Notes under the pieces: generated by a model
What the model was told of the DNA's origin: nothing
The model's input: only the letters and a program-made list of their open reading frames with translations
Database searches by the model: none
Position numbers and translations under genes: made by a program
Assembly: GCA_017893485.1 (NCBI GenBank)
Contig: CM030360.1
Coordinates: 148,905,249 to 148,969,248, forward strand
Direction of reading: 5' to 3'
Length of the DNA: 64,000 nucleotides
Source: Hemerocallis citrina
Lineage: Eukaryota; Streptophyta; Magnoliopsida; Asparagales; Asphodelaceae
Part shown: piece by piece, positions 1 to 11,515 of the stretch
Position numbering within the stretch: the stretch's first letter is position 1
Layout of the letters: every line of letters starts with the position of its first letter

Positions 1-360
1 GGGGAAGGCTGTGTAGTGCAGTTGGTGACTTCAAACTTGCTATTATGGGATTGATAGGGGTTTTGTAGTAATCTTCAAGGGGGACTGAAAGGGTGTAATT
101 TTATAAAGTTATGGGGGTTTTGGCATAGGGTTTGATTTTGTTTTGCAACAGAAAATACTCTTGATAACACCCAAAATTCAACATAGGATGATGATTCCTT
201 TACTCTTTGTCTAAATTCGTGATTTTTCAGTCACATGCACTGTGTATAACTAGATGAGATACACTTACCCAATATATTGTTTAGTCTATTAAAAGACATT
301 TAGTTTGTGGATGCCATTGTACAGAAGATCAGACAGATAAAACTTTGCACCTGAGTTTAT
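1..360. other. unassigned left edge, probably upstream part of the Copia element
   Basis: No reading frame or recognisable motif is visible here. It lies directly upstream of Copia polyprotein remnants and may be decayed integrase sequence of the same element, but I cannot show that. Confidence 0.3.
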
Positions 361-1079
361 GTCATATGGAACCACGGACAATCATTGAATATCGAAAGAG
401 ACAAGATAGACGAAAATGGAATGATGTGATTCAAGCAAAAATCCCCTCACAAATTGTGGAATGTTTGGTCCTATAGTACAAACCCAAAAGGAATAAACCC
501 TTTAGGTTTTTTTGTAAGGAAAAAAAAATAAAAAGAATGAGATCCAAAGGTATAAAGTACAGTGAGTTGCTCAAAGATTCTCCTAAAGACCAGAAATATA
601 TTATGATGAATACGTTCCCTAGTCATGGACATCATCACATTTAGATGTCTAATAAGTCTCGCTGTTTCTGAAAAACTTGATATGAGACTCATGGATATGA
701 TGACAGCATACCTATATGGTAACTTAGATAGTGAAATATATATATGAAAATCCCTGAAGGATTTAAATTACCAAAAACCAAGTTTAGAAATATGCACTGT
801 ATTAGATTAAAATGAGCCGTATATAGACTAAAACAATCCGGTAGAATGTGATACAATAGGCTCAGTGAATATTTTTCTAGGGAATGATATAATAATGATT
901 ATATACGTCCATGTGTATTCATAACGAAATCCCTAAAGGGATTCGTCATAGCAGCTATCTATGCAGATGATATAAACTTGATCAGATCCCCTGAAGAGAT
1001 TGAAAAAACTGCTAACTATCTTAAGAAAGAATTTAAGATGAAATACTTGTTGAAACAAAATTTTATCTCGGCCTACAGA
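361..1079 (+). pseudogene. Ty1/Copia reverse transcriptase remnant (5' part)
   Basis: Translated in pieces across several frameshifts and stops, this reads as the Copia reverse transcriptase. At about 615-770 it gives ITFRCLISLAVSEKLDMRLM and then AYLYGNLDSEIYMKIPEGF, the block around the first catalytic region. At about 830-870 it gives YRLKQSGRMWYNRLSEY. At 960-1045 it gives AIYADDINLIRSPEEIEKT, where YADD is the catalytic aspartate pair (YVDD in most Copia elements). The frame is broken many times, so it is not functional. It stops at 1079, where a hAT element has inserted, and the same protein resumes at 3409. Gag and most of integrase would lie left of the window. Confidence 0.85.
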
Positions 1080-1639
1080 TAGGGTTGCTCTCAGGTAAGG
1101 ATATATCTGATTCGGTGCGTATCCAATTCCAAAAATTTTGCTGATACGGATATGAAAAATCCATATCCAGGCGGATACGAATACGGATTCAGATATCCAA
1201 ATCCAAAAAAAATTGGATACGGATAAAAAAAAAAAGATTGGGATATGGATATCCGCTTAATTTATAATTTGTTTATTTAATAACTATATATAGTTATATA
1301 TTTATAAACTAAAACCCTACCCTAATCTTCTAAAGTTCTAAACTTCTAATACTACTCTAAATTTCTAATCCTCTTATGTCCTATACATCAAACCCAATCT
1401 AAACCCCCGTCTCTCAATTTTCCTAGCCGTCGATTACTCCGACAACCTTCATCTCCTACATTCTTCTCCTCTCATCCTCATCATCTTCACATCTACACCT
1501 TGCTGCATCCCCAAATTGGAAAAACTCCAAACCGTAAACCTCATCCCTATCAATATCTCTGACCAACCTCCTCTCTAACTATTTTCCAATTCGAAAAATC
1601 TATTTTCCAAATCGGAAGAACCTAATCCCAGTGACTATT

Positions 1640-1680
1640 TCCTTGCTGCTGTTTGTTGTTGTTGTTGTTGTTGTTGTTGT
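1640..1680. repeat. (TTG)n microsatellite inside the hAT element
   Basis: A run of TTG triplets inside the hAT interior, upstream of the captured exons. The rest of 1260-2190 is AT-rich sequence with no recognisable gene. Part of it may be promoter or 5' UTR captured with the beta-galactosidase gene, but nothing proves this. Confidence 0.6.
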
Positions 1681-2198
1681 ATTTTCCGCCAACAAAAGCC
1701 AAAGAACTCACGAGACAGTATAAATATCTCCTCCCCCCCTCTCTATTTGAATCTATTCTTTATCATATGTTGGTAGTTTTAAGTTGGCTGCATCTTCACA
1801 AGTGCATAGTGATAAATTATATGTTATTATGTTATATTTCTTTTAAAAGAAAAAACAGTTTTAACATAAAAGACCGTAATAAGGAATATTATAATAGGGA
1901 AGGAGAAACTATAAGCTGTTGTCAATTGTAGCATATAAGAAGCTATGGTTCCCAAACTTCTTGCAACAGTTCGTTTATTCTTATGATCCTAGTTTCGTTG
2001 ATGATAATTAATAATTAGATTCTTGTTAAGGGTTTGTTGTAGTTGATAGTTTTAATTATATATCTGAACAATGAAACTTGAATATAAGAAGGATGACACT
2101 TTGAAAATTTGGACAGACTATGTTCAATAATATGAAGGAGAGATCAGAGCTTCTAGAGGGGTTGGTGATCTACAAGGATGCAGAAGACAACTTGGAGC

Positions 2199-2673
2199 AG
2201 GTGCAGTGTTTAATTATGATAGGAAGGCCATTTTCATTAATGGGCAGAGGAGGATTCTCATGTCTGGTTCTGTACATAATCCAAGGACCACCCGTGAAGT
2301 ATGCTGATTTATGTCACCTTTTTTCGGTTTTCAATTTGGGCTGAAAAGTAATTATTCTTACTGGGTATATTTTTTTTTCTTCCAGATGTTGGAAGGGCTA
2401 GTGCAGAAGGCAAAGGATGGATAGTTGGATGTGATTTTGACATATGTGTTTTGGAATGGGCATGAACCTTCCCCTGGCAATGTAATTTTTTTCATCTTAT
2501 TTTGTTGTTGTTGTTGTTGAATTATCTCTTTTTATTAGCTAAATTTGGTAATCTTTGATTTGCAGTTTTGAAGGCAAGGATGATTTGGTGAGGTTTATAA
2601 AGACAATACAGAAGGCAGGGCTCTATGTTCATCTCAGGATTGGGCCTTATGTTTGTGCTGAATGGAATTTTGG
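2199..2673 (+). pseudogene. BGAL: captured beta-galactosidase (GH35) gene fragment, three exons
   Basis: Three blocks match the start of the GH35 catalytic domain of plant beta-galactosidases, which remove terminal beta-galactose in the cell wall. Exon 1 (about 2199-2298) reads [20 protein letters not shown] and ends at a GT. Exon 2 (2386-2481, after TTCCAG) reads LVQKAKDG, a stop, then [14 protein letters not shown], before GTAATT. Exon 3 (2566-2673, after TTTGCAG) reads [15 protein letters not shown] and then [19 protein letters not shown], before GTACTC. The splice signals and introns are retained, so the fragment was copied as genomic DNA, not from mRNA. Only about 100 codons of an enzyme of roughly 700-850 are present and there is a stop in exon 2, so it cannot make enzyme. 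The signal peptide exon and everything downstream are missing. Confidence 0.85.
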
Positions 2674-3200
2674 GTACTCTTCAGCTTTACCTTAGCCTAT
2701 ATTTTAACTATTTTCCCCCTTTCTACTTTACTTTTGACTCTTTTTATAGTTATTTTAACTTACAAACTAACTGCATAGTTGACTTGCATAGTTACTGCTA
2801 TCTACATGTCACTGATGATCGAAGTATTTGCACAAGAAATACAATTTAATTTTGTTATAAAACGACAAAACAAATGTTTAATTTCAAATGGGGATGTGAA
2901 AGTAATGATAAATAGTCTTGTTCCTCTTTTCTCTTTATAATTACTAAGTTGGTGGGTTGGAGAATGAGAAATAGTCTTGTTTCTATCTTCTGTTACTGCT
3001 ATCCATGGGATCTGGTTATTGCTTTGTCAATTTTTTTTCATGTATTAGGAGAGACCAGTGTGTAGTCCAAATATAAACCACAACATGCATGGTAAAAAGT
3101 AAAATAGTAAAAATGGTAAAAAGTAAAATGGTAAAACTGAAAATCTTGCATTATTTACATATCCAAGTACTAGTTAAGGAAAATAAATATACAAAAAACT
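2674..3200. other. hAT interior downstream of captured exons
   Basis: This starts with what looks like the captured third intron (GTACTCTTCAGC). No further beta-galactosidase exon can be recognised. There is a short direct repeat of GGTAAAAAGTAAAATRGTAAAA near 3090-3135, and otherwise AT-rich sequence. Confidence 0.5.
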
Positions 3201-3408
3201 ATATGTTTGATATCCGAATTCGTATTCGTTATCTGGGAGACTGTATCTGATTCTCATTCATATCCGAAATTTGCGGATACAGATATGATTGTTTTTTTCT
3301 GAGTCATATCCATATCTGTATCCGAATTTGTATTAGGAATGCGAATACAGATGTTGGTATAGGCATTATCCGATCCGTATCCGATCCGAAAGCATCACTG
3401 CCTACAGA

Positions 3409-4275
3409 TAGAGCACAGTAAAATAAAATTTTGCTACATCAAGACAAATATGCTGAAAATCTCTTGAAGATATTCAATATAAGTGATTACCATCTACTCA
3501 GTACACCTATGGTGGTCAGGTCACTAGAAGTTGACAGGACCCATATCGGCCGAAAGAAGAAAATGAAGATATTATGGGTCCTGAATTACCCTGTTCGAAT
3601 GCAATAGGCACACTCCTTTATTTAGCACAATGCACTAGACCTGACATATCTTTTTTCGTGAAGCTTTGCACCTACACGTAGGCACTGGAATGACATAAAA
3701 CACATTCTTAGATATATTAAAGGAACTATTGATCTTGGTTTATATTATTCATATGAATGTGCTGACCATGTTGGATATACAAATGCAGGTTATTTATCTG
3801 ATCTCCGTAAGGAAAGAGCACAAGCAGAATGTTTTTCTTAACAGTAGTGCAGTTATTTCATGGAGATAAGTCAAACAAACAATTGCAGCAACATCAACCA
3901 GCCATTATGAGATATTAGCACTTCATGCAGCAAGTATAGAATGTATATAGTTAAGGGCTCTAGTTCAGCATATCAGGACGAGTTGCGAGCTTCTAGAAGC
4001 AAACACACCTACAATGATTTTTTAGGATAATGTAGTCTATATAAAGCAAATTCAAGAAGGTTTCATCAAAGAAGACATGACGAAGCACATCTCACAAAAA
4101 TTTTCCTTCACCCACCAGCTTCAAGAAGAAAAGATGATTGATGTAAAACAGATCAAATCCTCAGAGAACCTTGCAGATCTCTTCATAAATTTTCCTCCCA
4201 AAGTCCATATTTTAAAAGTTAGTAAACCGGATTGGCATGAGAAGATTTCAGCAAGTAGGCAGATAAATGTATAGG
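3409..4275 (+). pseudogene. Ty1/Copia reverse transcriptase C-terminus and RNase H remnant (3' part)
   Basis: This continues the Copia protein broken at 1079. After the duplicated CCTACAGA the frame gives LLHQDKYAENLLKIF and LLSTPMVVRSLEVDRT, the linker after the reverse transcriptase. Around 3690-3790 it gives RHILRYIKGTIDLGL-like sequence, and at 3780-3900 remnants of the RNase H domain. The last 65 codons (4077-4274, THQLQEEKMIDVKQIKSSEN then LADLF) are the usual C-terminus of Copia polyproteins and remain open. Frameshifts and stops elsewhere make it non-functional. Confidence 0.85.
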
Positions 4276-4663
4276 CTGATAAAGTTTTGGGGTGGGATGT
4301 AATGACCAAATGTAATATTTTTGGGGGATGATTTTTCATTTAAGTTAATGTAAGAATTAAATGTAATAAATGTTAGTTTTCTTTAGGTGGAGCATCCTGC
4401 AGATGCAAGCATCGTGAAGATGCTAATGGAGACATCCTGAAGAATGTTTTTAGCATTGTACTCTTTTCCTTCGATGATGTTTTTTTTTTCACTGGGTTTT
4501 TCCTTCGAAATGTTTTTAATGAGGCAATGTAAGTAACCCACTTAGATTCCTAAAGAATTAGTTATACTCTTTTCTTTCACTAATAATTTTTTCCAAATGT
4601 CGATTTTTCTTTAGGAAAGTTTTTAAAGAGGCAATATTTTAAAAGTGGGCATCCAAGAGGGAG
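4276..4663 (+). other. Copia 3' untranslated region and polypurine tract
   Basis: This is non-coding sequence between the end of RNase H and the 3' LTR. It contains a diverged tandem duplication (about 4450-4640) in which both copies end in a TTTTTAAWGAGGCAAT block, a pattern common upstream of Copia 3' LTRs. A purine-rich tract (CCAAGAGGGAG, 4653-4663) touches the LTR and is the likely plus-strand primer site. Confidence 0.6.
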
Positions 4664-4839
4664 TGTTGTGAAATTGTGACCACCTATTTAGGTGGTTGCC
4701 CACCTACTAAGGTGGCGGCCCAACCAAACTACCAAACACTAACCCTAACTTTCCCATCTATATATATATTATGAATGAAAAGGCACAATACTAGATTTGG
4801 CTAAACCTCTCTCTATCTCTCTCTCTCTCTTTCGTAACA
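4664..4839 (+). mobile_element. Copia 3' LTR (short, about 176 bp)
   Basis: It begins TGTTGTGAAATTG directly after the polypurine tract and ends ...TTTCGTAACA, giving TG...CA ends. A TATATATATATT box (about 4761-4772) and a CT-rich run (4807-4832) lie inside, as expected for U3/R. The right border is inferred from the CA end only. The matching 5' LTR and target duplication are outside the window. Confidence 0.6.
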
Positions 4840-5439
4840 TAAAATATTTTTTTAAAGAAAGTTTTATGTGAAAACCCTTTTTTTATAGAAAAAGATGATA
4901 AACTGTCACCAGTTTCATTAATAAAAGGTTAATGAAACGAAGGCCACCCCAGGGGATAGCCGAGTACAATCCATATAATGTCTACTACATCAAACCTTCT
5001 ACACAAAAGCCTAATACATCATAACCTACTAAGAATGAAAGACATATACAATAGTTACTGTCATTACACTAAGAGTCATCAACCACTAATCATCTCCCGA
5101 AGAGGAAGCTGAAGCATCACGCGTGTCTATCTCCCTCCCTCTCTACACCTCCCTTCCATCCGACTCATCGCCCTCCAAACATAACATCTTTCTTTCCCCT
5201 GCTTATCCTGCCCAACCATCAATGAGAGCAAAAATTTTATGCATCAATACAGAATATCTATAGATATAACTGCGGAAACAAGACTAATTTCGGTCTAGCC
5301 ATAAACCTCACGAGATAGCCGCAGCCAAAATATCCCACACTGCTATATTGTCCTTCTTAATCACTCTCTCTCTCCATGGACCCCATAAGTCCAAGTCAGA
5401 ATCTGGACACCCAAAAATACCAAACCCCAGGCAAACTAT

Positions 5440-8400
5440 TTCCTAAACTGATTTTACCCATGGGAAAATGAAAAGAATGTGGTTCATGTCCTCACCATCT
5501 ATGTTGCATCTTGAGCATCTAGTTTCTGTAGTTAAATTATTAATTCTTATATTCTCTTTGGAAAGGATTGAATTGTTGGCAATCAACCATAAGATTGCTC
5601 TCACCTTTGTCGGCGCTTTAATCTTCAAAATTATTGTCGCCTCCCTATTTCGCTTTCCACCGTTGTTGAGCATCTAGTACTTTGACTAAAACGGATTCAT
5701 CTGCTTCCAAGTACCATTTCCATACATCCCCCTACCGTAGCATTCAGTCCTGCTCCTGTTACAAGATTCTTCAATTCCTCAAACCGACTCTGCTCTTCCT
5801 GGGATAGTTCTTGTTCCATCATTAGTTTCATCCTTCCTCACCTCCACACATCTGCCATGGGGGCATCTTCATTCCCCCTCACCTTAGATAATTGAAGGAG
5901 AAGAGATTGGAGTGCATTTGTCCAACACCATTTATCCTTCCAGAATCTTGTTTCTCCTCCCTTCGTAATATTACTTAGTGTTGCTGTGGAACACTTTCCC
6001 CACCCTTGTGATTCCTTTCCAAAGGTACGAAGTTTTCCCTTAAGTGCTCCTCCCCACAAATTAAATTTTTTTTGTGTACAATAAAAAGAAAATGATTTTT
6101 ATCACCATGTGTTTCTTGGTTTACGCATTTCCACCATTTTCTGAGAAGTGCTTTGTTCATATCCTTTAGGTTCAAGACTCAGAATCCTCCAAAATCCTTC
6201 TTACAGACCCTCCCCCATCTAACCAAGTGTATCCCGTTATTCTCCTCATTCGCACTTTTCCACAGTAAACATCTTCTACATTTGTCTATTTTATTGATTA
6301 CCTACCCCAGAAACCCATAAATCGATATTAAGTATGTATGCAAACTACTTAGGGTCGAATTGATTAACGTGATTCTTCTGCATAATGCTAGGAATTTCCT
6401 CTTCAACCCGCAAGTCTTTTCTCGACTTCCTCCACTAGCGGCAACCAGTCCTCCAGACGTAAATTCCTTGGCCTAATCGGAGTACCTAGGTACTTTAAGG
6501 GAAACTCCCCTCTCTCACATCCTAAACATGATGCAATCGCATCTATTGGAGTAGATAGTGATTCACCTGCCGCAATCACACAACTTTTATGTAGGTTGAC
6601 GGTGAACCCGAACCATATCTCAAAACATCTCAGGAGAACTTCTAACACCATGATTTCTTCCATGCGGCCCTTACCAAACATATGAGTGTCATCCGAGATT
6701 AAAAATTGAGACCGGTCTGGTATTCCCCTATCTGCGATGCCTTTAATTATTTCTACATCTCTACCTCTCTTCGTCATCTCCGTTAAACCATCCACCCCCA
6801 AGGTAGAGAGTAGTAGGGAAAGAGGAGCCCCATGTATGAGCCCTCTACGACAATGAATCTCTCATCCATATTTGCCATTTACCTGAATAAAGGATTTCCC
6901 ATCTCTGACGCACCTCTCAATCCACATTCTCCATTTAGTTTCAAATCCTTTAAGCTCAAGGGATTTATCCACACTGTCCCACTCAACCGAGTCATATGCC
7001 TTTTCAAAGTCTAGTTTTAATAGAAAACCATACACGTTGTCTTTATCTCCTCGGAACACAATTTCATCTACAAAAGCTATGCTATCCATAATATTTTTTT
7101 CTTTTCAAAAATACACTCTGCAATTTGCTTATGACATCGAAAAGATGAGGAGTTAATCTATTGGCTAGTACCTTAGTAATAATCTTAAATGAGCAGTTCA
7201 GAAGACTAATCGGTCTCATATCCAATACCTGCAACATCTTTTTTTTTTCTTTATAGGGAGAAGAATAACATTTGCATAGTTTAGCCTCTGAATCTCTGCC
7301 TCCCCTTGGTACAAAGTCTTAAAGATCTCTTGAAGATCGGTTTTAATGATCCTCCAGAAATGTGTGTAGAAGAAAATCGGAAAACTATCTGGTCCAAGGG
7401 TCTTGTCATGTCCCAGATTCTTAATTTCCTGCAACACCTCCTCCTCTAGGAACCTCCCCTCCAAACCTTCACTACCTTCAATTCTAGAGTCACTTTACAT
7501 GTCAGGGTCCATATTACTCCTTCGTGTGTTCATACTTCCCATCTAATCCTTTAAATCTTGTGTCAATTTATGACCTGATTTGAGTTTCATCTATCATCCA
7601 AACATCCCCCACATATAGTCCAGCTACATGATTGCATCTTCTCCTACCATTAGCAATCTTATGGAAGAAAGTAGTGTTTGCATTCCCTTCTTTATGTCAT
7701 TGGATCCTTGATCTCTGTCTCCAATAGTGCTCTTCCATTTCACTAATATGGTATAGCTCTACTCTCTTATACGTCAACTCTTCGTATTTTGTCCCTTCTA
7801 GATCCTTTCTATGGTTTCTAATTCCTGAATCCTCTCTTCTAAACTCACTTTCTTCATCTTATCCTTTCCATATTCTGCTTTATCCCAAATCTTTAGATGC
7901 TTGTGTAACCTTGTAATGTTAATGATCCACTTAGTGATAGCATCCCGAGTGTCGATCAGTGAGTTCCAAGACTCTTCAATTACTCTCCTCAAATTCTCAT
8001 TGACTTTCCATGCCTTTTCAAAATGAAAAGGACGTGGAACGACTGTATTATTATTTCTGCATCCTAAAAGTAGGGGGTGTGATCAGATGTGTATTTAGCA
8101 GCAGTCTTAACTTAAGCTAATGGGAAGAGTTCCTCCCACGTAGTTGACACTAGAATCCTATCCAGTTTAACTAGGGTCGGGTTAACTTGCATATTAGTCC
8201 AAGTAAATCTTCTATCATTGCATGAACTTCCATAAGATCTAGGTCATTAATGCTACTGATGAAATTTCTTCTATCTCATTGGCTGGCACCCCGACCCCTA
8301 TGTTTGTTCTAAAATCTAGTAATATTGAAATCTCTTCCCACCACTCACGGGCCTTCCCAACGTTCTCGAATCTCTTATAACTCTACCCGAAAATCTCTAC

Positions 8401-8850
8401 GGCAGTTCGTATTAATCAGTCCATATACGGATGACACCATATGCTCCCAACCATCACTCTTACGTATAACTCTAATGGTGAACAAGAAATTCTCTATTAG
8501 GTCATCAACAATCTCAAAGACATTAGAGTTTATTCCCACTGCGATCCCCCCTGACAGCTCCCTGGTCATCTTGAATGGTCATTCAAAAGAACTAAGCGAC
8601 CTAAGGCAATTAAAATCTTCCTTCCTGGGGTTCTCTATTATAATTTCTTGAAAGACACAAATGGCCGATTTTTTATTCGCAATTGTTTCATTGATAAGTC
8701 TCCATTTATCTCTTTGTCGCATCCCTCTAATATTCCAAAAGATGTATATGGACAAAACTGCAACAAATCTTTACAATCTGTAATCTATTTCTTAAGGAGA
8801 AAATCTATAGACATAGTCTATATGCTTCTCCCCTAAGCTGCCTCACTCTC
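5440..8850 (-). pseudogene. LINE ORF2 remnant: endonuclease, reverse transcriptase, zf-RVT domain
   Basis: Read on the minus strand from the 5' side. The endonuclease (about 8780-8280) gives WNIRGMRQRDKWRLINETI, CVFQEI, then ELSGGIAVGINSN and GRDFNIT, the APE-type endonuclease blocks. The reverse transcriptase (about 7470-6400) gives ILLPIKKKK, LLKLDFEKAYDSVEWDSV, HGAPLS and FLISDDTHMFGKG. The last corresponds to the catalytic F/YADD, with the first part altered to SDD. The region 5670-5440 gives KVRAILWLIANN and CSRCNIDGEDMNHILF, the zf-RVT domain found after plant LINE reverse transcriptases. The reading frame shifts many times and has numerous stops, so no active enzyme can be made. Confidence 0.9.
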
Positions 8851-9499
8851 TCCGCTTATTCTACACTTGTGAAACCCATTGCTAGACCCAACAAACTTGC
8901 GTACTAGAGTAGCATATTATCATAATATAGTTCAGAATTGAAATATTAACATTCGACATACCTCCACAAGCCGACATTGGTTCCTTTGCCTTTTTTGCCG
9001 ATCTAATCAGGTTCTCCTCCCTCGGTCCATTCGATCCCCATCCATCTATGTCCCTTGCTTTTCTTTTTTGCTGCCACCATCTCCTTAGCCATACTCTCTA
9101 TGTTCCGATCATTGTCTCCCTCTTGAGTAGGCCTCCTTCCTCCTCCTGCCAATTTCAACATCTACTTCTCCCATTTACTGCTGTCACTGTGTGAAACTTG
9201 TTCCTCCTCTCAAACCCCCTCCAATGCTCCAATCATTTCGTATTCAATTTTTTCTTGTTGACGATCCCCCTCCTTCTCCATCTGTCCATCCTCCAACCCC
9301 ATTCTAACCGTGCCAAATCCCTACTCTCCCTCCTCCTCCGTGATTTCCTTCTCCAAATCCATGTCCCTATTTCTGTCGCCCTGATCATTATCTCATTGTT
9401 CTACCTCTTGTGTTAAAAAAATTCACTTCCCTAGAAGTTTGGCCCATATCTCCTCCTCCGGAATATTCTATCAAAAGCTGCTATTTTCCCCTTTGGCGT

Positions 9500-11252
9500 A
9501 TCTCATTCTCATAATTATTTTTACTTGATCGACCCATTATATTAACTCCCCTTAAATCTAAAAAATAATGTTGGGACTGAAGCCCAACCGCTCCCATCCA
9601 TTCTTGGCATGAGCCCACTTCTCTTAATCTTTACAAAATCTCCAAAATAGCCTAGTGCACAGATTTCTGAAAATCCTATCTTTTCATTGTCAAGGTTAGC
9701 TCCTCTGTGGGGATCTCTGTCCCATCGCAACTAATTCGAAAACCTTAGATCTAACTTTCGATTGTAGCAGGTTGCATCTTTCAAAATATGTTGATTTGAC
9801 CCCTCGTTGACCCGCCTCATTTCCTTTATCCACATGCAACGTGTCCTCTTGCCTACCACCAGTCACAAACTTACAGTTGTCCCCTTTCTCTGACCGAAAT
9901 CCACCTCTTTATGTGTTGCTTTTGACCTGCTGGACTCCATTATGAATGATTTGAATTGTATGGTTGAGATTCGATTGTTTCGGATCCAACGGTTGAGCCC
10001 CCACTAAGCTATTGGTATTTGATGGATGCTCTAGATTCTTCTTCGCAGGATCCGATGGTCCCCGATCTTCTTCCACATCTAGACACACTGAGTTGCTGGA
10101 CACTGTTTTGGTTTCTTTTCTCGACGGTAATCCTCTAAATAGCACTATTTTTTTTCCGTTCGACAATTACCTTCAACTTAGAACACTCCTCTTGAAGATC
10201 TACTTGGATCACAGATGGGATGGATGCAAGGTTTTCAACTCCTACTCAAATTCTCGTATATTCCCAACGAGATTGCAGATTGGTAGAGAGATCATTTTCA
10301 AACCGACGGTAGAGTGCTCGTCTTCAAAGCTCCAAGGTTGCGCGACCACCTCGAGAACGTGATGTAAAATTCATCCCCTTCTTGTCCCTGAGTGACAGCA
10401 CTTTTTTCATTCTCTCCTCCATCTGGCAGTGGATCATGAATCCATCTTGATTCACCCTTTGGACTACCCAATTCCAACTCGGCGCCTCTTTCGTATTGAC
10501 AACCTAGAGCTCTCGAATGTCGTTCTCTGATGGGTGCCCAGTGTGCACCTTAATCATAACAAACATTTTCTATCGACATTCGAACTCCACCATGATCACA
10601 ATAAGAGTGATTATCGCTTTGATCACCTTCCTTCCTCTTTTGGTGCTTTCTTCCATCTTGCTAGGTGCCACTTTGGTGGAGTTTTCCGATCATGGAGGAT
10701 GTGATTTGGAGAATGATTTTTCTCGCTCACGATTATTTGGACATTCCATCGAGATGTGACCGTGTTGCTTGCGAGTGTAAAAGAACCATTGATGCTTGCA
10801 ATCGTGGATCGTGTGGCCCCTCTCAGCACACTTATGGCATTGTGGTCCTTTAGTCTCTTTCTTGGATAACGCCTTCTTCGCCGCCGTTCTAGCTTTCTTA
10901 GGATGGTAAAAGATCCATACCCCTCCTCATCCTCTTTTTTCTTCATTACTTCCAACTCCAGCAGAGTTCTGTCCCTTTGGGTCCTCTCCCTACAAGGACC
11001 ATTCTTTCCATCAATTTTCGCCTCTACATAGGAGCATTGGTGAGGCTTCTAAGAGTATACATCCTCTTTGTCTGACCCTGGAGTATGTTGTGGGCACCTC
11101 TCTGCCAAGATCCTGTCACGATGGCTCGAGCGACCTTTATCTCTGTCCGCCACGTGCCCTTTAACTTCCTCTAAATCTCCGACAACTCGTCTAGGTCCCT
11201 CTTTCCTGGCCGAATTTTGTTCTCCTTCCTCCTCTCTCCTCCTCTTACTCAT
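9500..11252 (-). pseudogene. LINE ORF1 (gag-like nucleic-acid-binding protein) remnant
   Basis: The minus-strand ATG at 11252 opens MSKRRREEEGEQNSARKEGP, a plausible ORF1 start near the element's 5' end. After frameshifts, 10860-10730 reads CHKCAERGHTIHDCKH, a full CX2CX4HX4C zinc knuckle, followed by a second, damaged knuckle (YTRKQHGHISMECP, with its first two cysteines changed). Around 10470-10370 it reads WVVQRVNQDGFMIHCQMEER, resembling the DUF4283-type RNA-binding domain that accompanies zinc knuckles in plant LINE ORF1. Such proteins coat the element RNA. The part from about 10000 to 9500 is lower complexity and less certain. Confidence 0.75.
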
Positions 11253-11515
11253 CAGATCTCGTTTCTTGGTGGATGACTGGGTGAGTCGTCAGTGGTGGTT
11301 ACTTTGGTGGTTGTGGTGGCTTGGATATCACTCCATCTCTCCAGTTACAATATAACTTCCCTCTACGTGAAAACTAATGTTACTAACCATAATATCGGAT
11401 GTACCATTTAATAATAAAGTTCAATCCTAAAAAGAAAAAAAACTTCAGTTACAAAGATTAACTTCTACAAAAAAACACAATAAGGAACAAACAAAGTAAT
11501 TGTAAACTTGATTTC

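Larger units (their letters stand above)
1080..3400 (+). mobile_element. hAT transposon, non-autonomous, carrying beta-galactosidase exons
   Basis: The ends are imperfect terminal inverted repeats: TAGGGTTGCTCTCAGG on the left and, read inward from the right end, CAGTGATGCTTTCGG. The C/TAG start fits hAT elements. The 8-bp target duplication CCTACAGA is exact (1072-1079 and 3401-3408), the hAT length, and removing the element plus one copy restores the interrupted Copia frame. Subterminal regions (about 1110-1255 and 3200-3390) hold many copies of a GGATACGGATAT-type motif in both orientations, as expected for transposase binding sites. No transposase is present. The interior holds a fragment of a host gene (2199-2673), so this is a gene-carrying, Pack-type hAT. 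The orientation given is that of the captured gene. Confidence 0.85.
4876..11363 (-). mobile_element. LINE (L1-type non-LTR retrotransposon), full length but decayed
   Basis: On the minus strand this element has a 5' UTR, ORF1 with zinc knuckles, ORF2 with endonuclease, reverse transcriptase and a zinc-binding C-terminal domain, and a short A-run (T7 on the plus strand, 4878-4884) at its 3' end. Flanking direct repeats TATGTGAAAAC (4865-4875) and TACGTGAAAAC (11364-11374) match at 10 of 11 positions and fit a LINE target duplication, giving a length of about 6.49 kb. Both ORFs carry many frameshifts and stops. The 3' UTR (about 4885-5440) shows no further gene. Confidence 0.8.
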
